Below, piece after piece: positions 1 through 8,654 of a stretch of 14,569 nucleotides of DNA (the stretch's first letter is position 1; every line of letters starts with the position of its first letter). The stretch spans positions 1 to 14,569 of the forward strand of contig OMRS01000393.1 of NCBI GenBank assembly GCA_900313545.1. Reading direction: 5' to 3'. The notes below the pieces were generated by a model. That model was not told where the DNA came from and did not search any database. It saw nothing but the letters and a program-made list of their open reading frames with translations. This DNA comes from an uncultured Eubacteriales bacterium (GTDB lineage: Bacteria; Bacillota_A; Clostridia; Christensenellales; Aristaeellaceae). Made by a program: the position numbers and the translations under genes.

Positions 1-1104
1 CAGGTTGGTCATGATGTTGGTCCACTGAGAAGAATGAGAACCTACATACTCGGCATAGGTCATGTCGGTTCCCGCGACCTTGGTCAGGGAGCAGTTCTTC
101 AGAGTGTAGATGGCAGGAGTCTCGTCAAAGAGCTCGGCGGCAGCGGCCTTGTTGCAGGGATAGCTGTCGAACTCATCGGACCAGGCGATCTGGGTGGCAG
201 CGGAGCCGAACCATTCCGCAAACGCCTTCACGGTTTCGGTTTCCTCAGCGGTACGGCCCTGGCGGTCCAGCACACCGATGTACTCGGCGATGTAATAGGT
301 GCCGTCATCGATATCCACCAGCGCCCAGTTCTCCGGCTGGAGGGTGCCGCGCAGGGGCTTGTCAAAGGTGCTGGCAGCGGCATCGATGTTTCCATACAGG
401 GAAGAGGAGTAGAAGGTGGACACCTGGACGTCGCCGCGGTTGAGAGGATCAAGGCCGTAGCTGTCGCCGGTGAAGTTGCCTTCCGCACAGTATTTCCACA
501 GGGTCTTCCAGCCGTCCAGGGAGATTCCGCCGGCTGGAGAGGAAGGATCCGCGAAGGGATACAGCATGGCGCTGTTGATGTTGGAGTTGGTGGTTCCGCC
601 GACTTTGCCCTGACGATACCACTTGTAGCCGCAGTTGACCAGGTCGGCCCAGTGCTCAAAGTGCAGCGCCTTGCCGTTGGTTCCCAGCTCGTCGTTGCGG
701 TAGAGCATCAGAACATTCTGGATCACGAGGCCGTAGGCCTTTCCGGGATAGGCGTAGTCTCCGACTTCTTCGGCCCAGGAGGGCGTCCAGTCGGCAATCT
801 TCAGATTCTCATACTGGCCGTTGACCAGCTGGGACCAGCGGGTCTCGTTCAGGCCGAAGATCAGGTCGCCGTCCTTGTTCTCGTTGGCAGCCTGAATGGC
901 GGCGGTATCTCCGGAGATGACGGAGTTGTCATCGATGGAGATATTGAAGCCGGCTTCCTTGGCCGCGTTGATCAGCCAGGTCGTCCGCTCGCTGGAATTG
1001 GAGTTGGAATAAATGCGGATGGTGTAGTCGCCTGCGGCAGATGCGACCGCTGCCAGACTGAGCAGCAGGACAGCAGCCAGAGCGATGGACAGAAGTTTTC
1101 TCAT
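1..1104 (-). CDS. Extracellular solute-binding protein of an ABC transporter (3' end beyond window)
   Basis: The first 368 codons are present and the gene continues past the left edge. Translation gives a signal peptide starting MRKLLSIALA, a hydrophobic core, and a likely signal peptidase I site after ASA near residue 23. No lipobox cysteine is seen, so the mature protein may be secreted or held another way. The mature part (YTIRIYSNSNSSERTTWLI, and later a stretch with LIFGLNETRW) resembles the iron/thiamine/phosphonate-type periplasmic-binding families more than the neighbouring sugar-binding protein, but the ligand cannot be told. The start at 1104 is set by an AGGAGGTA ribosome binding site (1111-1118) about 6 nt upstream. 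It is separated from the importer operon by 138 bp and has its own promoter, so it is probably a separate transcription unit; permease and ATPase partners may lie to the left, outside the window. Confidence 0.88.
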   Translation of the reverse strand, partial: MRKLLSIALAAVLLLSLAAVASAAGDYTIRIYSNSNSSERTTWLINAAKEAGFNISIDDNSVISGDTAAIQAANENKDGDLIFGLNETRWSQLVNGQYENLKIADWTPSWAEEVGDYAYPGKAYGLVIQNVLMLYRNDELGTNGKALHFEHWADLVNCGYKWYRQGKVGGTTNSNINSAMLYPFADPSSPAGGISLDGWKTLWKYCAEGNFTGDSYGLDPLNRGDVQVSTFYSSSLYGNIDAAASTFDKPLRGTLQPENWALVDIDDGTYYIAEYIGVLDRQGRTAEETETVKAFAEWFGSAATQIAWSDEFDSYPCNKAAAAELFDETPAIYTLKNCSLTKVAGTDMTYAEYVGSHSSQWTNIMTNL

Positions 1105-1158
1105 GGTCTGTACCTCCTCGTTTTGTTTGGGGAATCATCTTTATCCCCGTTTGGATAT

Positions 1159-1187
1159 ATTATAAAGCATATCAGACAAAGAGACAA
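1159..1187 (-). promoter_or_regulatory. Sigma-A type promoter for the left-edge binding protein
   Basis: Read on the minus strand: -35 TTGTCT (1182-1187), 17-nt spacer, perfect -10 TATAAT (1159-1164). The stretch around the -35 has a direct repeat AGACAA-AG-AGACAA (plus-strand reading), a possible regulator site. The promoter lies between the stop of the upstream permease (1243) and the start at 1104. Confidence 0.6.
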
Positions 1188-1242
1188 GTCATAAATTGGT
1201 AAAACTGACCGCTACAGTTGACGAAAAACTGGAAGGATTGCC

Positions 1243-2823
1243 CTACCCCTTGACGCCTCCGGAGGTCAGCCCGGCGGCAAGGTGCTTCTCGATGAACATG
1301 AACAGGATGACGACGGGAACGGTGGCCAGCAGCGCCGCAGCAAACAGGTACTGCCACTCGATCATATTAAATGACGAAAACTGGGTGATGCCCACGGTAA
1401 TGGGCCGGTTGGTCTGGGTGGAAATGAGGACGGTGGAGATGGTGTATTCGTTCCACGCGTTGATGAAGATGAAAATCAGCGTGGTGACAATGCCGGGCGC
1501 GGCCATGGGCAGCAGAATGCGGATGAGGGCGCCGACGGTGGTGCAGCCGTCGATGGTGGCGGCCTGCTCCATTTCGGAGGAGATGGAGACGAAGGTGCCC
1601 CGCAGCAGCCAGATGGCAAACGCCTGATTGAAGGCGGCATTGATGAGCATCAGTCCAAGGAGGGAGTCGTTGAGGTGCAGGGTGTTCATCAGGCGGGATA
1701 TGCCCACCAGAAGGACCACAGGAGAGAACATCTGACTCATGATGACAAAGCCCAGATAGGCCTTGCGGCCCCGGAAGCTCATGCGGGCCATGGCATAGGC
1801 GGCGGGGATCCCGCAGAGCATGGAGATGCAGGTGGCGCCGCCGGCAATCAGCAGGGAGTTGATCAGATAGCGCAGTACGCCCCGGTCCAGGGTATCCTTC
1901 AGATTGCTGAAGACCCATTTGGTGGGGAGAATGTGCAGAAAATGCATGTCCGTGGTCTCCGAATTGCTGCGGAAGGCGGTGATGAACATCACAAAGAAGG
2001 GGTAGAGGATGAACAGCGAAAAGAGGATGACGCTGACATACAGCAGAATCCGCAGGAGGACATGACGAAGGTTCAGGTTCAGGCTGAGGATGGAGGCGCA
2101 CAGGACCATGAAGCACGGCAGGGCGCACAGCCAGATCGCCGGGGAAATCCGGTAGGTCAGGGAGGACAGCAGCGTTTGAAGGGTCTCTCCGGAGTGCCCG
2201 CCGAAGAGCAGCGCGTCAATGGCGCTGAGCAGGGCATCCTGGTTGGCCACAGGCTGTCCGGCGAGAATCAGGTCCACGGAACGGGACAGGGAGAGGTTGA
2301 GGGTCATGTACAGCAGGGGGGTGATGGCGATGGAAACCAGGGAAAACACAAAGGAGAGGATCCCCGGGAGCCGGTGGGAAAGCGACACGGGACTCTGGAA
2401 AAACAGGCTTGCCGCAACGGAAAGGAGAAGGGACAGGGACAGGAGAATCAGCTGGAGCCGCAAAAGGTGTGCGGTCGGGAGATCTGACCTGAGAATGTCC
2501 CAGCCGGTCCGGGAATCCGCGGCTGAGATGGAGAAAACGACAAGGGAAGTGGTCACGCCCTTGCTGTTGACCCGTTCGATGACCTGTTCTTCAATGGTGC
2601 CGGAGACCCCCTGCTCCTTGTACTGTGCAAGAACCTGCTCCACCTCCCCGCGGATCTGCAGGTATTTCTCATCTCCGACGAAGGTGTTGGGGGAGCGCTT
2701 GGAATACAGGCTGCTGTTGAACTGAATCATGGGAAGGCACAGCAGCCCAAGGACCAGAATGAGGGCGAGGGCGAGAAGCAGAGGAACCGTGAAGCGGGAA
2801 TGGGGAGAAGGAGCCGGCTTCAT
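1243..2823 (-). CDS. MalG-type sugar ABC transporter permease with a long N-terminal extension
   Basis: 526-residue inner-membrane permease, the second permease of the carbohydrate importer (CUT1, MalG-like). The EAA loop that docks the ATPase is clear at about residues 419-445 (EQAATIDG, then ILLPMAAPG), and the protein ends with the family's usual GLTSGGVKG tail. MalG proteins are usually about 270-300 residues; here the canonical core starts near residue 256. The first 250 residues hold a membrane segment (about 12-32), a roughly 85-residue soluble, probably extracytoplasmic region (33-115), then three more hydrophobic segments (about 119-141, 153-175, 228-250). The start at 2823 is chosen because AGGAGG lies just upstream and because its ATG overlaps the stop of the MalF gene (ATGA), indicating translational coupling; an upstream in-frame ATG at 2877 would lie within malF and lacks comparable support. 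No ATPase gene follows. The substrate is probably a plant oligosaccharide, inferred from context. Confidence 0.9.
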   Translation of the reverse strand: MKPAPSPHSRFTVPLLLALALILVLGLLCLPMIQFNSSLYSKRSPNTFVGDEKYLQIRGEVEQVLAQYKEQGVSGTIEEQVIERVNSKGVTTSLVVFSISAADSRTGWDILRSDLPTAHLLRLQLILLSLSLLLSVAASLFFQSPVSLSHRLPGILSFVFSLVSIAITPLLYMTLNLSLSRSVDLILAGQPVANQDALLSAIDALLFGGHSGETLQTLLSSLTYRISPAIWLCALPCFMVLCASILSLNLNLRHVLLRILLYVSVILFSLFILYPFFVMFITAFRSNSETTDMHFLHILPTKWVFSNLKDTLDRGVLRYLINSLLIAGGATCISMLCGIPAAYAMARMSFRGRKAYLGFVIMSQMFSPVVLLVGISRLMNTLHLNDSLLGLMLINAAFNQAFAIWLLRGTFVSISSEMEQAATIDGCTTVGALIRILLPMAAPGIVTTLIFIFINAWNEYTISTVLISTQTNRPITVGITQFSSFNMIEWQYLFAAALLATVPVVILFMFIEKHLAAGLTSGGVKG

Positions 2824-3710
2824 AGGCTGTCCTCCTTTCTCATGGTCAGCACCATATATGCGCCGGAGACCACGCACAAAATGACAAAGCCGATGACCGA
2901 CAGCGCGGTGGCCGGGCCCTTTTTCTGGTCATAGAAGGCCAGCATGTACAGATAGGTGACCATGGTATCCGTTTTGTTGGCGGGAGCGCCCTTGGTAATG
3001 GTGTAGATAATGGGGAATGAGTTAAAAACATAAATAATATTGAGGACGGTGGAAACCGTCAGGGAAGGACGGACCAGGGGAAGGGTGATGTTGAACAGCT
3101 TCTGCCAGAAGGAGGCCCCGTCCACCGTGGCCGCCTCGTAGTAGGAAGGATCGATGGACTGAAGTCCGGAGAGAATCGTGAAGGTGACAAAGGGGATGGT
3201 GACGATGATGCCGATGGCGCATTCCCAGACGAATTCAATCTGATAGGAGGAGCGCCAGTTGACGGCATCCTGGATCATGCCGAGATTCAGCAGAATGTTG
3301 TTCAGGTTCCCGTACTCCATCTTGATGATGTAGTTCCATACGGACGCCTGGATGACAAGGGAGGCGGCCCAGGGAAAAACCATGATGGACCGGGCGATCT
3401 TCCGTCCCCGGAAGGGCTGGTTGAGGACCATGGCCGCCGTGAAGCCGATCAGGGTGGACAGACCGACGACGGAGACCACCCAGATGAGGGTGTTGAGCAT
3501 GACATGGGGGAAGACCGGGGCGGAAACGGCATCTGCAAAGTTCTGAAGCCCGGAAAAACTGCCGACGACCCCCGCCCGGGAGATTTTGCTGAAGGCGAGG
3601 CGAAAGACGATGCCGATGGGGAAAACGACAAAGATCAGCATAAGGAGACAGCTGGGAAGGATCCAGAGATAAGGCTCCCATTTTTTTTGAAAGGTGGCAG
3701 ATGAATTCAT
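2820..3710 (-). CDS. MalF-type sugar ABC transporter permease
   Basis: 296-residue inner-membrane permease of the CUT1 class, normal length for the short MalF relatives of Gram-positive bacteria (UgpA/LacF/MsmF type). About six membrane segments are visible (roughly 12-38, 69-96, 106-128, 160-183, 213-236, 265-287). The EAA loop is at about residues 192-216 (YEAATVDGAS then ITLPLVRPS). The start at 3710 has AAAGGAG a few nt upstream. Its stop overlaps the start of the MalG gene by 4 bp, so the two permeases are made together as a heterodimer. It sits 74 bp downstream of the binding-protein gene, with a terminator hairpin in that gap. Confidence 0.93.
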   Translation of the reverse strand: MNSSATFQKKWEPYLWILPSCLLMLIFVVFPIGIVFRLAFSKISRAGVVGSFSGLQNFADAVSAPVFPHVMLNTLIWVVSVVGLSTLIGFTAAMVLNQPFRGRKIARSIMVFPWAASLVIQASVWNYIIKMEYGNLNNILLNLGMIQDAVNWRSSYQIEFVWECAIGIIVTIPFVTFTILSGLQSIDPSYYEAATVDGASFWQKLFNITLPLVRPSLTVSTVLNIIYVFNSFPIIYTITKGAPANKTDTMVTYLYMLAFYDQKKGPATALSVIGFVILCVVSGAYMVLTMRKEDSL

Positions 3711-3746
3711 GAAAAAAGCTCCTTTACTGATGGAAAATCGAGAAAA

Positions 3747-3770
3747 AGGAGGCCGGGCGACCGGCCTCCT
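3747..3770 (-). terminator. Intra-operon terminator/attenuator between binding protein and permeases
   Basis: Perfect 10-bp GC-rich stem (AGGAGGCCGG with CCGGCCTCCT) and 4-nt loop, followed on the minus strand by TTTTTCT. It starts 15 bp beyond the binding-protein stop and ends before the MalF start, so it would terminate part of the transcripts and leave a stable 3' end on the binding-protein mRNA. Excess binding protein over permease is the usual stoichiometry for such importers. Confidence 0.8.
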
Positions 3771-3784
3771 GCAGAAGTCAGGGA

Positions 3785-5044
3785 TTATTTTCCAGCGATC
3801 TTGGCCTGCAGATTGTCAAGCAGTGTCTTGACATCACCGCCGGTCAGGGCTTCCTGTTCAACAGCGATGACGCCCTGCTTCACATCGTTCCATTCCGCCT
3901 TGGTGGTGGGATAGAACTTTGCGGATCCCAGAACATTCAGCCACGCCTCGAAGGACGGGTCGGCCGCAACCAGAGCGCCCACGGCGGAGTTGACGGCGGG
4001 GAGGAAGCCTTCCATGGAAACCCAGCCCACATAGTTCTCAGGATCATAGAAGAAGGTCAGGAACTTGCCGATCGCCTCGTTGCGGGAAGCCTGATCCGCG
4101 CTGTCCTTGCGGAAGGCCATGATGCGGTCCATGACGCCCACGGAGCTGGAGGAGGCACCCTCGTTGTGGGGGATGGAGGCGGTGGCCAGATTCACGTCGG
4201 TATAGCCCTTGTCCTTGATATAGGTGGGCAGGGAGTTGGGAGCGATGACCATGGCGAGCTTCTTGGCGCCGAACATATCCTGCAGGTCATAACGGGTCTG
4301 AGTGGCCGGATTCGGATTGGTGAAGCCGCTCTTGACGAGGCCGATGGCATACTCGATGGCCTTGACGTTCTCGTCGCTGTTCAGGATCCATTCGCCCTTG
4401 TCATTGACGAAGCCGCCGTTGTTGCCCCAGGTGTAGTAGGCAAATGCCGCCTGGCCTTCGTCGGTGGTCATGTCGAGGCCCCAGGGATAGATGTCGCCAT
4501 CGTAGAAGTCGATGATGGCCTGGCAGGCATCCTCCAGCTCGGCCCAGGTTTCGGGAACCTTTTCCACGCCGGCTTCGGTAAGCAGATCCACATTGTAGTA
4601 CAGCGCGCGGGCGGAGGCGAGATCGGGCACGGCCCACACGGTTCCGTCAATGACGGACTCCTGAATGAAGGAGGGGAAGAAATCCTTGTACAGCTCTTCG
4701 GGGCAGTAGTCGCTGACGGGCAGCAGCAGGCCTTCATTGGCATAGTCTGCAAACACGTCGATGTTCAGGATGTCCGGGGCATTGTTGTTGCTGATGCGGG
4801 TGGACACCACGGTGTAAAGGTCATTCCAGGAGACAACTTCCAGATTCAGCTTGATGCCGGGATTGGCTTCCTCAAATTTCTTGACGAAGCTGGTTCCGTT
4901 CATGCCGGTTCCAAGGAACCAGTCCTGGGTGCTGGGGCCGTACTGGGCGATGATGACATCCAGGGTGACATCCTCAGCGGAAGCAAATGCCACCAGGCTG
5001 AGCATCATGACCAGAGCCAGAGCGAGAGTCAACAGTTTCTTCAT
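3785..5044 (-). CDS. Sugar ABC transporter solute-binding protein (family 1)
   Basis: 419-residue secreted binding protein, first gene of the importer operon. N-terminal signal peptide MKKLLTLALALVMMLSLVAF with a likely cleavage after ASA (about residue 23); no lipobox, so lipid anchoring is not evident. The body has family 1 landmarks: APDILNID around residues 88-95, a VPDLASARALYYNVDLL stretch, and PETWAELEDAC, typical of sugar-binding proteins that pair with MalF/MalG permeases. Length is normal for the family. Start at 5044 is fixed by AAAGGAGG about 10 nt upstream. It is expected to capture mono- or oligosaccharides at the cell surface and deliver them to the two permeases encoded next; an arabinose-containing oligosaccharide is a guess from the nearby GH51 enzyme. 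Confidence 0.93.
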   Translation of the reverse strand: MKKLLTLALALVMMLSLVAFASAEDVTLDVIIAQYGPSTQDWFLGTGMNGTSFVKKFEEANPGIKLNLEVVSWNDLYTVVSTRISNNNAPDILNIDVFADYANEGLLLPVSDYCPEELYKDFFPSFIQESVIDGTVWAVPDLASARALYYNVDLLTEAGVEKVPETWAELEDACQAIIDFYDGDIYPWGLDMTTDEGQAAFAYYTWGNNGGFVNDKGEWILNSDENVKAIEYAIGLVKSGFTNPNPATQTRYDLQDMFGAKKLAMVIAPNSLPTYIKDKGYTDVNLATASIPHNEGASSSSVGVMDRIMAFRKDSADQASRNEAIGKFLTFFYDPENYVGWVSMEGFLPAVNSAVGALVAADPSFEAWLNVLGSAKFYPTTKAEWNDVKQGVIAVEQEALTGGDVKTLLDNLQAKIAGK

Positions 5045-5098
5045 GCGGGGTAACCTCCTTTGTAATAATTAGACAGCTACACAGCTGTATTTTGGGTT

Positions 5099-5128
5099 AT
5101 TATAACCTGTATGGCGGAAAACTGTAAA
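5099..5128 (-). promoter_or_regulatory. Sigma-A type promoter of the sugar importer operon
   Basis: Minus strand: -35 TTTACA (5123-5128), 18-nt spacer, perfect -10 TATAAT (5099-5104). The -10 lies in the perfect 13-bp palindrome GGTTATTATAACC (5095-5107), and an 8-bp palindrome ACAGCTGT (5081-5088) lies at or just after the predicted transcription start; either could be a regulator site. The leader is about 48 nt. Confidence 0.65.
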
Positions 5129-5497
5129 GCCTTTTCGCCCTTTCTGCTGAGAAAATCGCGGGCAAAATCGCAGGCGGGAGGGCATCCGGCGCTCTCCGGA
5201 GCCATCGGACAGAAGCTCCCTGCAGCAGCCTCCGTCCGGGTTTTGCTGCCTGCCCGGACGCCCGCGGTCCCGAGGGATGAAATCCCGGAGTCCTGTTTTC
5301 ACAGGCAGCCCTGTCACCGCCATGCCGGGGCATGCGGCGTGTGACTTTGGGGAGCCATCCGCACAGAGGGGCAGGCGGTCTCATGCAGGAAATCCAACCC
5401 GGAAGGGACCCGGGGCAGGCCCCATAAAAGGCACGGCTTTTACAGGGCCCTTCCGATCCGGACAACGAGAACCGGGCAGCTTTTGACAGATGCAGAT
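5129..5497. other. Gene-free GC-rich spacer between importer promoter and abfA terminator
   Basis: No reading frame here looks like a protein family, none has a convincing ribosome binding site, and the long frames are typical of random GC-rich DNA. One structured patch is seen at about 5401-5454, where GGAAGGG pairs with CCCTTCC around an inner imperfect hairpin (GGCCC/GGGCC and TAAAAG/CTTTTA). Its role is unknown. Confidence 0.5.
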
Positions 5498-5530
5498 AAG
5501 CCCTCATCCGTGTGACACGGATGAGGGCTT
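5498..5530 (-). terminator. Probable terminator of the arabinofuranosidase gene
   Basis: Perfect 13-bp stem (AAGCCCTCATCCG with CGGATGAGGGCTT) with a 7-nt loop, 64 bp downstream of the abfA stop. The T-tract on the minus strand after the stem is weak (ATCTGCATCTG), so termination efficiency is uncertain, but the stem is long and correctly placed. Confidence 0.6.
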
Positions 5531-5593
5531 AATCTGTTCAGTTTTTCACGAATGGGCCCTGCGGCCAGCATTGCGCATTCCGGGACCGCCCTG

Positions 5594-7815
<2,222 letters not shown>

Positions 7816-8185
7816 TCATCCCTTGACAGCGCCTGCCGTCATGCCCTCCACGATGAACTTCTGCGCAAACAGATAGATCAGAAGGAGCGGAACAATGGCA
7901 AAGCAGCGCATTCCACGCACCCATGCCGGTCAGAACCGCCATGGAAGCATATGCCGGCTTCATGACCGGCATGATAATGCGGAAGAAAATCCCATACTCG
8001 GTACAGCCGTCCACACGGGCCGCGTCGAGCATTTCATAGGGAACATTTGTCAGGAACTGACGGAAAAAGAAGACCGCACTCATGCTGACCAGGAACGGAA
8101 CCATGACACCCGCATAGCTGTTGCGCAGACCCATGGCATTCACCTGGGTATACATGGGCAGCATCAGGATCTCAAGAGGAACCAT
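7816..8185 (-). pseudogene. Remnant of a second MalG-type sugar permease
   Basis: Frame 1 (8185 to about 7901) encodes 95 residues of a MalG core, starting at MVPLEILMLPMYTQ and including the EAA loop (YEMLDAARVDGCTEYG, then IIMPVMKP) up to GAWNALL. The reading then jumps frame to FAIVPLLLIYLFAQKF and the canonical end IVEGMTAGAVKG with a TGA at 7816-7818. Compared with an intact MalG, the first 150 or so residues are missing, and roughly 35-40 residues between the WN motif and the last membrane segment are deleted along with the frameshift. It cannot make a working permease. It is clearly different from the intact MalG at 1243-2823, so it represents a separate lost importer. Its upstream end coincides with the edge of the duplicated control region. 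Confidence 0.88.
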
Positions 8186-8283
8186 GCTTCCCCGCGCGGT
8201 TCCTCAGGCCGGCCAGATCACGGAAGACCTCTGCCCGTATGCGACGAAGCATCGGGGAAGGCCCGGAACATTATCGTTAATGT
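8184..8283 (-). repeat. Degenerate control-region duplicate, copy A
   Basis: Shares with copy B, in the same order and orientation: ATGCTTCCC, TCCTCAGGCC, GATCACGGAAGAC, GAAGCATC and the operator core. The first three blocks span 8184-8228, with about 34 of 45 bases matching copy B. No promoter is recognisable upstream of its operator on the minus strand. Its left end joins the permease remnant exactly at the codon for the first recognisable MalG residue. Confidence 0.7.
8268..8283. promoter_or_regulatory. Operator-like inverted repeat, copy A
   Basis: ACATTATCGTTAATGT: arms ACATTA and TAATGT are inverted repeats around TCGT with a central CG, the usual form of LacI-family operators. It is identical to the 16 bp at 8497-8512 near the LacI-family gene. 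Confidence 0.65.
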
Positions 8284-8395
8284 AAGCGCGAAAAAGACAG
8301 CTGCGACGGAGAAGCCCGCTGCAGAAAAGATCCTTCCGGCTGCCCGATGCAGGGCGGCAGGTGACGGTGCCGCGTTTCCTGGCAGTGAGGAAGGG

Positions 8396-8512
8396 ATGCT
8401 TCCCATCCGGGTCCTCAGGCCGTTCCGATCACGGAAGACGCCTTTGCAGACCCTTAATTTTGTGTGTTTTTGACGATTCAGTTGGAAGCATCTGTAACAT
8501 TATCGTTAATGT
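8396..8512 (-). repeat. Control-region duplicate, copy B
   Basis: Second copy of the module described for 8184-8283, here preceded on the minus strand by an intact-looking promoter. The conserved blocks are at 8396-8439 (44 bp, near-identical core), 8486-8493 (GAAGCATC) and the operator at 8497-8512. On the minus strand the leader ends with GAGGA followed 5 nt later by an ATG (8404-8406), as if a gene once began here; the 62-codon frame from it runs into copy A and is probably a relic. Confidence 0.7.
8497..8512. promoter_or_regulatory. Operator-like inverted repeat, copy B
   Basis: Same 16 bp as 8268-8283. It covers the predicted start point of the minus-strand promoter at 8519-8548 and lies about 45 bp upstream of the regulator gene's -35, a position suited to repressing the divergent operon. 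Confidence 0.75.
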
Positions 8513-8518
8513 GAGCAC

Positions 8519-8548
8519 AGTTTAATGTAGGATTATGACGGCTGTCAA
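8519..8548 (-). promoter_or_regulatory. Divergent minus-strand promoter facing the lost importer and abfA
   Basis: Consensus -35 TTGACA (8543-8548), 18-nt spacer, -10 TAAACT (8519-8524, 4 of 6 matches). The predicted start falls in the operator. It reads toward the MalG remnant and then abfA, with no strong terminator seen on the way. Confidence 0.5.
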
Positions 8549-8556
8549 GCCCTAAT

Positions 8557-8585
8557 TTGACATATTTGACATTTTTTTTCATAAT
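8557..8585 (+). promoter_or_regulatory. Promoter of the LacI-family regulator gene
   Basis: Consensus -35 TTGACA (8557-8562), 17-nt spacer, -10 CATAAT (8580-8585). A second TTGACA at 8566-8571 is too close to this -10 to pair with it. Leader about 62 nt. Confidence 0.7.
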
Positions 8586-8654
8586 GGGGACACGCTGCGC
8601 AGGCTGGACGGACACATCCATGTCTGCCTTTCCGGAAATAGGTGGTTGATTGTT

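Noticed and set aside
34..1194. Long plus-strand open frame of 386 codons
   Set aside because: Antisense to the solute-binding protein gene; its low-complexity Gly/Val-rich translation is the mirror of GC-biased codons and it has no family motif.
1201..1219. Small hairpin with T-rich end after the MalG gene (AACTG/CAGTT)
   Set aside because: Only a 5-bp AT-containing stem with a 7-nt loop; too weak to call a terminator.
5111..5507. Open frames on both strands in the abfA-importer spacer
   Set aside because: No motif or start signal; composition expected of GC-rich non-coding DNA, and one frame overlaps the importer promoter.
8218..8406. 62-codon minus-strand frame with a hydrophobic segment, GAGGA before its ATG and an upstream promoter-operator
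   Set aside because: Its 3' half runs through the second operator and repeat copy A, so it is more likely a relic or chance frame than a gene; kept as a note under the repeat.
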